Source of the DNA: Hyperoodon ampullatus
Lineage: Eukaryota > Chordata > Mammalia > Artiodactyla > Ziphiidae
NCBI GenBank assembly: GCA_949752795.1
Contig: CATKHW010000062.1
Location: 186,001 to 250,000, forward strand
Reading direction: 5' to 3'
DNA: 64,000 nt
Part shown: one piece after another, positions 21,571-33,702 of the stretch
Position numbering within the stretch: position 1 is the stretch's first letter
Layout: each line of letters starts with the position of its first letter
The notes under the pieces: model-generated
What the model was told of the DNA's origin: nothing
Seen by the model: only the letters and a program-made list of their open reading frames with translations
Databases searched by the model: none
Program-made: the position numbers and the translations under genes

Positions 21571-23280
21571 ACATGGCTACACTTGAACTGAGTTAGGAAA
21601 GAGAACAGTGTCTCACATTTAGAAAACACACTTATGCCTGCTTAAGGGGGAAGGAGAGGTGGGGTGATGCATAAAACCAGAGTTTGATATAAGCACAGGT
21701 ACCGTTCCAAAAACCAACTATGGAATAGACAAGACCTACACCTTCCTCAGTGAAAGGGACTCAAAACACCATATTTCCCGCAGAGGAATATATCTGACTA
21801 GTAAGAATCTTAAAACCTATGTATTGATATGTCTCCGTAAGGGAATCAAGTGTGTCTAGACTGGCATAAACATGGCAGTGAGAATAAGCTCAAACCCACT
21901 ATAAAAAGTAATTTCAAAAACAAAACAAAAAAACGGGGAAATTCTTTACAATTCCTTCAGGGTCTCTGATGAATCCTGGAATGACCCTATCTACAACGAC
22001 AGCTGGATGTGGCATAAGGAGGGACACTTGGGACTGAGACGATTGGTGAGATTGGGTGAGCAAATGAAGACCCTTTAAAGCACAAATGCCTGGCACCCAT
22101 TCCATGGGTCCCAACTCTCCAGTTTGAAGGGAATATTACTACAGCTATAACATGTACGGGAAACCTAGAGAACGGACACACTGTGAATACGAAAGGATTC
22201 TAAAACTCAACGAATAGTCCCTCCCCTGGTGCTCGGGTTTGACTTTACATCTGCTTTACTATAAACCGCCCAACTTGGAGAGACAGCCCCTTTAACCTCC
22301 TGGTTCGCACAGGTTGCCAATTTGGCAGAGGATGAAAGGGAAGAGGGAGAACCAATGAGAGAGTAGCTGTTAGGAATTTGGACGGGCACATATCACTGTA
22401 ATTTCCCGGCAGGAAGAAGAATTAACCAAAGTCTCAGCCACCCACCGGGAACCAGTATAGTTCCTGAACCGAAATTTTGGACTTGCGGTCAGCTCACCAA
22501 AAACGAGTTGAAAAATGGAGCTCAGGGGCACAGCAATTCACAAACTGGCCGAGTAATAAAGGACAACTATCGTCCAAAAATCTGTTGAGGGAAGGCAACG
22601 AGGTGGACTTGAAAGTGAGGCAGAATAGCAGGAAACAGGTTTCAAGAAGTACGTTGGAATCGCCTTTAAAGCACAGGAAGAGGGGCACAACTTCGAAAAT
22701 GATGCACTTGGCCAAAAAGGGCGTATGCGTTTTCTCCTGAATATATTCAGGAGAAAACGCATACGCCCTTTTTGGCCAAGCAAGCAAGCGGGCAATGCAA
22801 ATCTGCACTACAAAGAAGTATCACTTCCCACCGGTCAAAAGGGACATCCACAAAATGTGTAAGAACAAGAAAGGCAAGACAGGCCCTGGAGAACAGGGAG
22901 CCTTGTTATGCTGATGGGCGGGATGTAAATTGCCAACTGCCTCTCTGGAGGAGTGCATTGTGTTCCCTAAAACAAGTAAAGAACAGAGCTACAGAGCCAA
23001 GGGCCCTTCCAGTCTAGGGAATATACCTTGGGAAAACTGAAAATCAATAAGACAGAGCCACCCCAATATTTAGGGCTGCAGTGCTTACAAGGACCTCAAC
23101 TTGGGTACACCTTAAATATCCCAGGAAATATAAAAATGGTTCAAAAAATTGTGGTAATTACGTACGATGGATTATCCCTCAGCCATGAAATCAATGTCAT
23201 AAGACCAGTAGCAGCAAAATGGGTGGATTCAGGTACGATGATTCTAAGTGAAATAAGTCACACAGAAAAAGAAACTTATC
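21542..23280 (+). repeat. Macrosatellite monomer M9
   Basis: 1,739 bp. The palindrome at 22707-22780 is perfect. A 2.2 kb stretch spanning the end of M8 and M9 shares rare variants (AATCCTGGAATG, the GCTCGGGTTTGACTTTACATC run, GGAATTTGGACGG) with M13, four monomers away. Confidence 0.95.
22707..22780. repeat. Perfect 74 bp palindrome (M9)
   Basis: Identical over all 74 positions to the M8 palindrome, with no mismatch between arms. Confidence 0.96.
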
Positions 23281-25016
23281 ATAAGATATCACTTATGAAG
23301 ATCCTGTAAACATGGCTACACTTGAACTGAGTTAGGAAAGAGAACAGTGTCTCACATTTAGAAAACACTCTTATGCCTGCTTAAGGGGGATGGAGAGGTG
23401 GGGTGATGCATAAAACCTGAGTTTGATATAAGCACACGTACCGTTCCAAAAACCAACTATGGAATAGACAAGACCTACACCTTTCTCAGTGAAAGGGACT
23501 CAAAACCCCATATTTCCCGAAGAGGAATATATCTGACTAGTAAGAATTTTAAAACCTATGTATTGATATGTCTCCGTAAGGGAATCAAGTGTGTCTAGAC
23601 TGTCATAAACATGGCAGTGAGAATCAGCTCAAACCCACTATAAAAAGGAATTTCAAAAACAAAACAAAAAAAATGGGAAATTTTTTACAATTCCTTCAGG
23701 GTCTCTGAGGAAACCTGGACTGACCCTATATATGACAGCTGGATGTGGCATAAGGAGGGACACTTGGGACTGAGACGATTGGTGAGATTGGGTGAGCAAA
23801 TGCAGACCCTTTAAAGCACAAATGCTTGGCACCCATTCCATAAGTCCCAACTGTCCAGGTTGAAGGGAATATTACTACAGCTATAACATGTACGGGAAAC
23901 CTAGAGAACGGACACACTGTGAATACGAAAGGTTTCTAAAACTCAACGAATAGTCCCTATCCTGGTGCTCTGGTTTGACTTTCCATCTGCTTTACTATCA
24001 ACCTCCCAACTTGGAGAGACAGCCCCTTTAACCTCCTGGTTCGCACAGGTTTCCAATTTGGCAGAGGATGAAAGGGAAGAGGGAGAAACAATGAGAGAGT
24101 AGCTGTTAGGCATTTGGACCGGCACATATCACTGTAATTTCCCTGCAGGAATAAGAATTAACCAAAGTCTCAGCCACCCACCGGGAACCAGTATATGTCC
24201 TGAACCAAAATTTTGGACTTGCGGTCAGCTCACCAAAAACGAGTTGAAAAATGGAGCTCAGGGGCACAGCAATTCACAAACTGGCCGAGTAATAAAGGAT
24301 AACTATCGTCCAAAAATCTGTTGAGGGAAGGCAACGAGGCGGACTTGAAAGCGAGGCAGAATAGCAGGAAACAGATTTCAAGAGGTACGTTGGAATCGCC
24401 TTTAAAGCACAGGAAGAGGGGCACAACTTCGACAATGATGCACTTGGCCAAAAAGGGCGTATGCGTTTTATCCTGAATATATTCAGGAGAAAACGCATAC
24501 GCCCTTTTTGACCAAGCAAGCAAGCGGGCAATGCAAATCTGCACTACAAAGAAGTATCACTTCCCACCGGTCAAAAGAGACATCCACAAAATGTGTAAAA
24601 ACCAGAAAGGCAAGACAGGCCCTGGAGAACAGGGAGCCTTGTTATGCTGATGGGCGGGATGTAATTTGCCAACTGCCTCTCTGGAGGAGTGCATTGTGTT
24701 CCCTAAAACAAGTAAACAACAGAGCTACAGAGCCAAGGGCACTTCCAGTCTAGGGAATACACCTTGAGAAAACTGAAAATCAATAAGACAGAGCCACCCC
24801 AAAATTTAGGGCTGCACTGCTTACAAGGACCTCAACTTGGATACACCTTAAGTATCCCAGGAAATATAAAAATGGGTCAAAAAATTGTGGTACTTACGTA
24901 CGATGGAATATCCCTCAGCCATGAAATCAATGTCATAAGACCAGTAGCAGCAAAATGGGTGGATTCAGGTACGATGATTCTAAGCGAAATAAGTCACACA
25001 GAAAAAGAAACTTATC
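23281..25016 (+). repeat. Macrosatellite monomer M10
   Basis: 1,736 bp. It carries a 3 bp deletion in CCCTATATATGACAGCTGG (near 23725-23745), where most units read CCCTATCTACAACGACAGC. M15 and M20 carry the same deletion, marking a five-monomer duplication. The palindrome at 24443-24516 has two mismatches (TTTTATCC on the left, TTGACCAAG on the right). Confidence 0.95.
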
Positions 25017-26754
25017 ATAAGGTATCACTTAAGATGATCCTATAAACATGGCTACACTTGAACTGAGTTAGGAAAGAGAACAGTGTCTCATATTTAGAAA
25101 ACACTCTTATGCCTGCTTAAGAGGGAAGGAGAGGTGGGGTGATGCATAAAACCAGAGTTTGATATAAGCACAGGTACCGTTCCAAAAACCAACTATGGAA
25201 TAGACAAGACCTACACCTTCCTCAGTGAAAGGGATTCAAAACCCCATATTTCCCGCAGAGGAATATATCTGACTAGTAAGAATCTTAAAACCTATGTATT
25301 GATATGTCTCCGTAAGGGAATCAAGTGTGTCTAGACTGACATAAACATGGCAGCGAGAATCAGCTCAAACCCACTATAAAAAGGAATTTCAAACACAAAA
25401 CAAAAAAACTGAGAAATTCTTTACAATTCCTTCAGGGTCTCTGATGAAACCTGGAATGACCCTATCTACAACGACAGCTGGATGTGGAATAAGGAGGGAC
25501 ACTTGGGACTGAGACGATTGGTGAGTTTGGGTGAGCAAATGAAGACACTTTAAAGCACAAATGCAAGGCACCCATTCCATGGGTCCCAACTCTCCAGGTT
25601 GAAGGGAATATTACTACAGCTATAACATGTACGGGAAACCTAGAGAACGGACATGCTGTGAATACGAAAGGTTTCTAAAACTCAACGAATAGTCCCTCTC
25701 CTGGTGCTCCGGTTTGACTTTCCATCTGCTTAACTATCAACCTCCCAACTTGGAGAGACAGCCCCTTTAACCTCCTGGTTCGCACAGGTTGCCAATTTGG
25801 CAGAGAATGAAAGGGAAGAGGGAGAACCAATGAGAGAGTAGCTGTTAGGCATTTGGACGGGCACATAACACTGTAATTTCCCGGAAGGAAGAAGAATTAA
25901 ATAAAGTCTCAGCCACCCACTGGGAACCAGTATAGGTCCTGCACCAAAATTTTGGACTTGCGGTCAGCTCTCCAAAAACGAGTTGAAAAATGGAGCTCAG
26001 GGGCACAGCAATTCACAAACTGGCAGAGTAATAAAGGACAAGTATCGTCCAAAAATCTGTTGAGGGAAGGCAACGAGGCGGACTTGAGAGCGAGGCAGAA
26101 TACCAGGAAACAGATTTCAAGAGGTACATTGGAATCGCCTTTAAAGCACAGGAAGAAGGGCACAACTTCGACAATGATGCACTTGGCCAAAAAGGGCGTA
26201 TGCGTTTTCTCCTGAATATATTCAGGAGAAAACGCATACGCCCTTTTTGGCCAAGCAAGCAAGCGGGCAATGCAAATCTGCACTACAAAGAAGTATCACT
26301 TCCCACAGGTCAAAAGGGACATCCACAAAATGTGTAAGAACAAGAAAGGCAAGACAGGCCCTGGAGAACAGGGAGCCTTGTTATGCTGATGGGCGGGATG
26401 TAAATTGCCAACTGCCTCTCTGGAGGAGTGCATTGTGTTCCCTAAAACAAGTAAAGAACAGAGCTACAGAGCCAAGGGCACTTCCAGTCTACGGAATATA
26501 CCTTCGAAAACTGAAAATCAATAAGACAGAGCTACCCCAAAATTTAGGGCTGCACTGCTTACAAGGACCTCAACTTGGATACACCTTAAATATCCCAGGA
26601 AATATAAAAATGGTTCAAAAAATTGTGGTACTTACGTACGATGGAATATCCCTCAGCCATGAAATCAATGTCATAACACCAGTAGCAGCAAAATGGGTGG
26701 ATTCAGGTTCGGTGATTCTAAGTGAAATAAGTCACACAGAAAAAGAAACTTATC
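25017..26754 (+). repeat. Macrosatellite monomer M11
   Basis: 1,738 bp. The palindrome at 26182-26255 is perfect. It is the partner of M16, 8,686 bp downstream. A one-base deletion near 26508 plus TAG-to-TAC at the usual stop (TCTACGG) joins two ORF2-remnant frames. Confidence 0.95.
26182..26255. repeat. Perfect 74 bp palindrome (M11)
   Basis: All 37 base pairs of the arms are intact. Confidence 0.96.
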
Positions 26755-26783
26755 ATAAGATATCACTTATGAAGATCCTGTAA
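26247..26783 (+). pseudogene. Longest continuous L1 ORF2-like frame (M11, 178 codons)
   Basis: A loss of the TAG stop and a one-base deletion near 26508 restore a single frame through both later ORF2 blocks: CYADGRDVNCQLPLWRS, ALPVYGIYLRKLKINKTE, YDGISLSHEI and ILSEISHTEKETYHKISL. The GIY motif lies where L1 ORF2 has LLGIYP. It has no upstream reverse transcriptase or endonuclease domain, and its start lies in the palindrome's right edge. I regard it as an accidental repair of a dead frame, not a gene. Confidence 0.75.
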
Positions 26784-28491
26784 ACATGGCTACACTTGAA
26801 CTGAGTTAGGAAAGAGAACAGTGTCTCACATTTAGAAAACACTCTTATGCCTGCTTAAGGGGAAGGAGAGGTGGGGTGATGCATAAAACCAGAGTTTGAT
26901 ATAGGCACACGTACCGTTCCAAAAACCAACTATGGAATAGACAAGACCTACACCTTCCTCACTGAAAGGGACTCAAAACTCCATATTTCCTGGAGAGGAA
27001 TATATCTGACCAGTAAGAATCTTAAAACCTATGTATTGATATGTCTCCGTAAGGGAATCAAGTGTGTCTAGACTGGCATAAACATGGCAGCGAGAATCAG
27101 CTCAAACCCACTATAAAAAGGAATTTCAAAACAAAACAAAAAAACTGGGAAATTTTTTACAATTCCTTCAGGGTCTCTGATGAAACCTGGAATGACCCTA
27201 TATACAACGACAGCTGGATGTGGCATAAGGAGGGACACTTGGGACTGAGACGATTGGTGAGATTGGGTGAGCAAATGCAGCCCCTTTAAAGCACAAATGC
27301 TTGGCACCCATTCCATGAGTCCCAACTCTCCAGCTTGAGGGGAATATTACTACAGCTATAACATGTACGGGAAACCTAGAGAACGGACACACTGTGAATA
27401 CGAAAGGTTTCTAAAACTCAACGAATAGTCCCTATCCTGGTGTTCCGGTTTGACTTTCCATCTGCTTTACTATCAACTTCCCAACTTGGAGAGACAGCCC
27501 CTTTAACCTCCTGGTTCGCACAGGTTTCCAATTTGGCAGAGGATGAAAGGAGAGAGGGAGAACCAATGAGAGAGTAGCTGTTAGGCATTTGGACGGGCAC
27601 ATATCACTGTAATTTCCCGGCAGGAAGAAGAATTAACCAAAGTCTCAGCCACCTACCGGGAACCAGTATAGGTCCTGAACCAAAATTTTGGACTTGCGGT
27701 CAGCTCACCAAAAACGAGTTGATAAATGGAGCTCAGGGGCAGAGCAATTCACAAACTGGCCGAGTAATAAAGGACAACTATCGTCCAAAAATCTGTTGAG
27801 GAAAGGCAACGAGGCGGACTTGAAAGCGAGGCAGAATAGCAGGAAACAGATTTCAAGAAGTACGTTGGAATCACCTTTAAAGCACAGGAAGAGGGGCACA
27901 ACTTCGAAAATGATGCACTTGGCCAAAAAGGGCGTATGCGTTTTCTCCTGAATATATTCAGGAGAAAACGTATACGCCCTTTTTGGCCAAGCAAGCAAGC
28001 GGGCAATGCAAATCTGCACTACAAAGATGTAACACTTCCCACCGGTCAAAAGGGACATCCACAAAACGTGTAAAAACCAGAAAGGCAAGACAGGCCCTGG
28101 AGAACAGGGAGCCTTATTATGCTGATGGGCGGGATGTAAATTGCCAACTGCCTCTCTGGAGGAGTGCATTGTGTTCCCTAAAACAAGTAAAGAACACAGC
28201 TACAGAGCCAAGGGCACTTCCAGTCTAGGGAATATACCTTGGGAAAACTGAAAATCAATAAGACAGAGCCAACCCAAAATTTAGGGCTGCACTGCTTACA
28301 AGGAACTCAACTTGGATACACATTAAGCATCCCAGGAAATATGAAAATGGTTCAAAAAATTGTGGTACTTACGCACGATGGAATATCCCTCAGCCATGAA
28401 ATCAATATCATAAGACCAGTAGAAGCAAAATGGGTGGATTCAGGTACGATGATTCTAAGTGAAATAAGTCACACAGAAAAAGAAACTTATC
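26755..28491 (+). repeat. Macrosatellite monomer M12
   Basis: 1,737 bp, with one base missing from the run TTAAGGGGAAGG near 26857 and one from TTCAAAACAAAAC near 27127. The palindrome at 27918-27991 has one mismatch (AAAACGTATACG in the right arm, a CpG to TpA-type change). Confidence 0.95.
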
Positions 28492-30228
28492 ATAAGATAT
28501 CACTTATGAAGATCCTGTAAACATGGCTACACTTGAACTGAGTTAGGAAAGAGAACAGTGTCTCACATTTAGAAAACACTCTTATGCCTGCTTAAGGGGG
28601 AAGGAGAGGTGGGGTGATGCATAAAACCAGAGTTTGATATAAGCACAGGTACCATTCCAAAAACCAACTATGGAATAGACAAGACCTACACCTTCCTCAG
28701 TGAAAGGGACTCAAAACACCATATTTCCCGCAGAGGAATATATCTGACTAGTAAGAATCTTAAAACCTATGTATTGATATGTCTCCGTAAGGGAATCAAG
28801 TGTGTCTAGACTGGCATAAACATGGCAGTGAGAATAAGCTCAAACCCACTATAAAAAGTAATTTCAAAAACAAAACAAAAAAACGGGGAAATTCTTTAAA
28901 ATTCCTTCAGGGTCTCTGATGAATCCTGGAATGACCCTATCTACAATGACAGCTGGATGTGGCATAAGGAGGGACACTTGGGACTGAGAGGATTGGTGAG
29001 ATTGGGTGAGCAAATGAAGACCCTTTAAAGCACAAATGCCTGGTACCCATTCCATGGGTCCCAACTCTCCAGTTTGAAGGGAATATTACTACAGCTATAA
29101 CATGTACGGGAAACCTAGAGAACGGACACACTGTGAATACGAAAGGATTCTAAAACTCAACGAATAGTCCCTCTCCTGGTGCTCGGGTTTGACTTTACAT
29201 CTGCTTTACTATCAACCGCCCAACTTGGAGAGACAGCCCCTTTAACCTCCTGGTTCGCACAGGTTGCCAATTTGGCAGAGGATGAAAGGGAAGAGGGAGA
29301 ACCAATGAGAGAGTAGCTGTTAGGAATTTGGACGGGCACATATCACTGTAATTTCCCGGCAGGAAGAAGAATTAACCAAAGTCTCAGCCACCCACCGGGA
29401 ACCAGTATAGTTCCTGAACCGAAATTTTGGACTTGCGGTCAGCTCACCAAAAACGAGTTGAAAAATTGAGCTCAGGGGCACAGCAATTCACAAAATGGCC
29501 GAGTAATAAAGGACAACTATCGTCCAAAAATCTGTTGAGGGAAGGCAACGAGGCGGACTTGAAAGTGAGGCAGAATAGCAGGAAACAGATTTCAAGAAGT
29601 ACGTTGGAATCACCTTTAAAGCACAGGAAGAGGGGCACAACTTCGAAAATGATGCACTTGGCCAAAAAGGGCATATGCGTTTTCTCCTGAATATCTTCAG
29701 GAGAAAACGCATATGCCCTTTTGGCCAAGCAAGCAAGCGGGCAATGCAAATCTGCACTAAAAAGAAGTATCACTTCCCACGGGTCAAAAGGGACATCCAC
29801 AAAATGTGTAAAAACCAGAAAGGCAAGACAGGCCCTGGAGAACAGGGAGCCTTGTTATGCTGATGGGCGGGATGTAAATTGCCAACTGCCTCTCTGGAGG
29901 AGTGCATTGTGTTCCCTAAAACAAGTAAAGAACAGAGCTACAGAGCCAAGGGCCTTCCAGTCTAGGGAATATACCTCGGGAAAACTGAACATCAATAAGA
30001 CAGAGCCACCCCAAAATTTAGGGCTGCACTGCTTACAGGGACCTCAACTTGGATCCACCTTAAGTATCCCAGGAAATATAAAAATGGTTCAAAAAATTCT
30101 GGTACTTACGTACGATGGAATATCCCTCAACCATGAAATCAATGTCATAAGACAAGTAGAAGCAAAATGGGTGGATTCAGGTACGATGATTCTAAGTGAA
30201 ATAAGTCACACAGAAAAAGTAACTTATT
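28492..30228 (+). repeat. Macrosatellite monomer M13 (paired arm change)
   Basis: 1,737 bp. The palindrome at 29657-29729 carries G-to-A at 29673 and the symmetric C-to-T at 29714, so GGGCGTATG/CATACGCCC has become GGGCATATG/CATATGCCC with pairing kept. It also lacks one T of the outer right arm and has ATATCTTC at the centre. Its later part resembles M9. Confidence 0.95.
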
Positions 30229-30257
30229 ATAAGATATCAGTTATGAAGATCCTGTAA
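29721..30257 (+). pseudogene. Second 178-codon L1 ORF2-like frame (M13)
   Basis: A one-base deletion (AAGGGCCTTCCAG, near 29950, where other units have GGGCACTTCC) fuses the two later ORF2-remnant frames by a different event from the one in M11. The joining region reads FQSREYTSGKL rather than the L1-like GIY. The C-terminal ILSEISHTEK motif is present. Not expected to be functional. Confidence 0.7.
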
Positions 30258-31967
30258 ACATGGCTACACTTGAACTGAGTTAGGAAAGAGAACAGTGTCT
30301 CACATTTAGAAAACACTCTTATGCCTGCTTAAGGGGGAAGGAGAGGTGGGGTGATGCATAAAACCTGAGTTTGATATAAGCACACATACCGTTCCAAAAA
30401 CCAACTATGGAATAGACAAGACCTACACCTTTCTCAGTGAAAGGGACTCAAAACACCATATTTCCCGCAGAGGAATATATCTGACTAGTAAGAATTTTAA
30501 AACCTATGTATTGATATGTCTCTGTAAGGGAATCAAGTGTGTCTAGACTGGCATAAACATGGCAGCGAGAATCAGCTCAAACCCACTATAAAAAGGAATT
30601 TCAAAAACAAAACAAAAAAAATGGGAAATTCTTTAAAATTACTTCAGGGTCTCTGAGGAAACCTGGAGTGACCATATATACAACGACAGCTGGATGTGGC
30701 ATAAGGAGGGACACTTGGGACTGAGAGGATTGGTGAGATTGGGTGAGCAAATGCAGACCCTTTAAAGCACAAATGCTTGGCACCCATTCCATGAGTCCCA
30801 ACTCTCCAGGTTGAAGGAAATATTACTACAGCTATAACATGTACGGGAAACCTAGAGAACGGACACACTGTGAATACGAAAGGTTTCTAAAACTCAACGA
30901 ATAGTCCCTCTCCTCGTGCTCCGGTTTGACTTTCCATCTGCTTTACTATCAACCTCCCAACTTGTAGAGACAGCCCCTTTAACCTCCTGGTTCGCACAGG
31001 TTTCCAATTTGACAGAGGATGAAAGGGAAGAGGGAGAACCAATGAGAGAGTAGCTGTTAGGCATTTGGACGGGCACATATCACTCTAACTTCCCAGCAGG
31101 AAGAAGAATTAACCAAAGTCTCAGCCACCCACTGGGAACCAGTATAGGTCCTGAACCAAAATTTTGGACTTGCGGTCAGCTCACCAAAAACGAGTTGAAT
31201 AATGGAGCTCAGGGGCACAGCAATTCACAAACTGGCCGAGTAATAAAGGAAAACTATCGTCCAAAAATCTGTTGAGGGAAGGCAATGAGGCGGACTTGAA
31301 AGCGAGGCAGAATAGCAGGAAACAGATTTCATGAGGTACGTTGGAATCGCCTTTAAAGCACAGGAAGAGGGGCACAACTTCGACATTGATGCCCTTGGCC
31401 AAAAAGGGCGTATGCGTTTTCTCCTGAATATATTCAGGAGAAAACGCATACGCCCTTTTTGGCCAAGCAAGCAAGCGGGCAATGCAAATCGGCACAACAA
31501 AGAAGTATCCCTTCCCACCGGTCAAAAGGGACATCCACAAAATGTGTAAAAAGCAGTAAGGCAAGACAGGCCCTGGAGAACAGGGAGCCTTGTTATGCTG
31601 ATGGGCGGGATGTAAATTGCCAACTGCCTCTCTGGAGGAGTGCACTGTGTTTACTAAAACAAGTAAAGAACAGAGCTACAGAGCCAAGGGCACTTCCAGT
31701 CTAGGGAATATACCTTGGGAAAACTGAAAATCAATAATACAGAGCCACCCCAATATTTAGGGCTGCAGTGCTTACAAGGACCTCAACTTGGGTACACCTT
31801 AAATATCCCAGGAAATATAAAAATGGTTCAAAAAATTGTGGTACTTACGTACGATGGATTATCCCTCAGCCATGAAATCAATGTCATAAGACCAGCAGCA
31901 GCAAAATGAGTGGATTCAGGTACGATGATTCTAAGTGAAATAAGTCACACAGAAAAGGAAACTTATC
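30229..31967 (+). repeat. Macrosatellite monomer M14
   Basis: 1,739 bp. The palindrome at 31394-31467 is perfect over 74 bp, although the bases just outside it differ (GATGCCCTTGG). The end of the unit, from the CCCCAATATTTAGGG variant on, is shared with M19, 8,691 bp away. Confidence 0.95.
31394..31467. repeat. Perfect 74 bp palindrome (M14)
   Basis: All arm positions pair. The flank changes outside it (CCC in place of CAC) show that the palindrome is conserved even where its edge is not. Confidence 0.95.
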
Positions 31968-33702
31968 ATAAGATATCACTTATGAAGATCCTGTAAACAT
32001 GGTTACACTTGAACTGAGTTAGGAAAGAGAACAGTGTCTCACATTTAGAAAACACTCTTATGCCTGCTTAAGGGGGATGGAGAGGTGGGGTGATGCATAA
32101 AACCTGAGTTTGATATAAGCACACGTACCGTTCCAAAAACCAACTATGGAATAGACAAGACCTACACCTTTCTCAGTGAAAGGGACTCAAAACACCATAT
32201 TTCCCGCAGAGGAATATATCTGACTAGTAAGAATTTTAAAACCTATGTATTGATATGTCTCCGTAAGGGAATCAAGTGTGTCTAGACTGGCATAAACATG
32301 GCAGCGAGAATCAGCTCAAACCCACTATAAAAAGGAATTTCAAAAACAAAACAAAAAAATGGGAAATTTTTTACAATTCCTTCAGGGTCTCTGAGGAAAC
32401 CTGGACTGACCCTATATACGACAGCTGGATGTGGCATAAGGAGGGACACTTGGGACTGAGACGATTGGTGAGACTGGGTGAGCAAATGCAGACCCTTTAA
32501 AGCACAAATGCTTGGAACCCATTCCATAAGTCCCAACTGTCCAGGTTGAAGGGAATATTACTACAGCTATAACATGTACGGGAAACCTAGAGAACGGACA
32601 CACTGTGAATACGAAAGGTTTCTAAAACTCAACGAATAGTCCCTATCCTGGTGCTCTGGTTTGACTTTCCATCTGCTTTACTATCAACCTCCCAACTTGG
32701 AGAGACAGCCCCTTTAACCTCCTGGTTCGCACAGGTTTCCAATTTGGCAGAGGATGAAAGGGAAGAGGGAGAAACAATGAGAGAGTAGCTCTTAGGCATT
32801 TGGACCGGCACATATCACTGTAATTTCCCTGCAGGAATAAGAATTAACCAAAGTCTCAGCCACCCACCGGGAACCAGTATATGTCCTGAACCAAAATTTT
32901 GGACTTGCGGTCAGCTCACCAAAAACGAGTTGAAAAATGGAGCTCAGGGGCACAGCAATTCACAAACTGGCCGAGTAATAAAGGACAACTATCGTCCAAA
33001 AATCTGTTGAGGGAAGGCAACGAGGCGGACTTGAAAGCGAGGCAGAATAGCAGGAAACAGATTTCAAGAGGTACGTTGAAATCGCCTTTAAAGCACAGGA
33101 AGAGGGGCACAACTTCGACAATGATGCACTTGGCCAAAAAGGGCGTATGCGTTTTCTCCTGAATATATTCAGGAGAAAACGCATACGCCCTTTTTGACCA
33201 AGCAAGCAAGCGGGCAATGCAAATCTGCACTACAAAGAAGTATCACTTCCCACCGGTCAAAAGAGACATCCACAAAATGTGTAAAAACCAGAAAGGCAAG
33301 ACAGGCCCTGGAGAACAGGGAGCCTTGTTATGCTGATGGGCGGGATGTAAATTGCCAACTGCCTCTCTGGAGGAGTGCATTGTGTTCCCTAAAACAAGTA
33401 AACAACAGAGCTACAGAGCCAAGGGCACTTCCAGTCTAGGGAATATACCTTGAGAAAACTGAAAATCAATAAGACAGAGCCACCCCAAAATTTAGGGCTG
33501 CACTGCTTACAAGGACCTCAACTTGGATACACCTTAAGTATCCCAGGAAATATAAAAATGGGTCAAAAAATTGTGGTACTTACGTACGATGGAATATCCC
33601 TCAGCCATGAAATCAATGTCATAAGACCAGTAGCAGCAAAATGGGTGTATTCAGGTACGATGATTCTAAGCGAAATAAGTCACACAGAAAAAGAAACTTA
33701 TC
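31968..33702 (+). repeat. Macrosatellite monomer M15
   Basis: 1,735 bp. It carries the M10-type deletion, as CCCTATATACGACAGC. It matches M10 at an offset of 8,686 bp and M20 at an offset of 8,691 bp. The palindrome at 33129-33202 has one mismatch (TTGACC, also in M10). Confidence 0.95.

Larger units (their letters stand above)
23281..26754 (+). repeat. Five-monomer higher-order duplication, copy 1 visible part (M10-M11)
   Basis: M10-M11 reappear as M15-M16 at an offset of 8,686 bp, with shared rare variants: the 3 bp deletion, CCTTGAGAAAACTG, TATCATAAGGTATCACTTAA and GTCCTGCACC. The offset is five monomers minus the deleted bases. The end of M14 with M15 is in turn repeated as the end of M19 with M20 at 8,691 bp. 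Confidence 0.85.
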
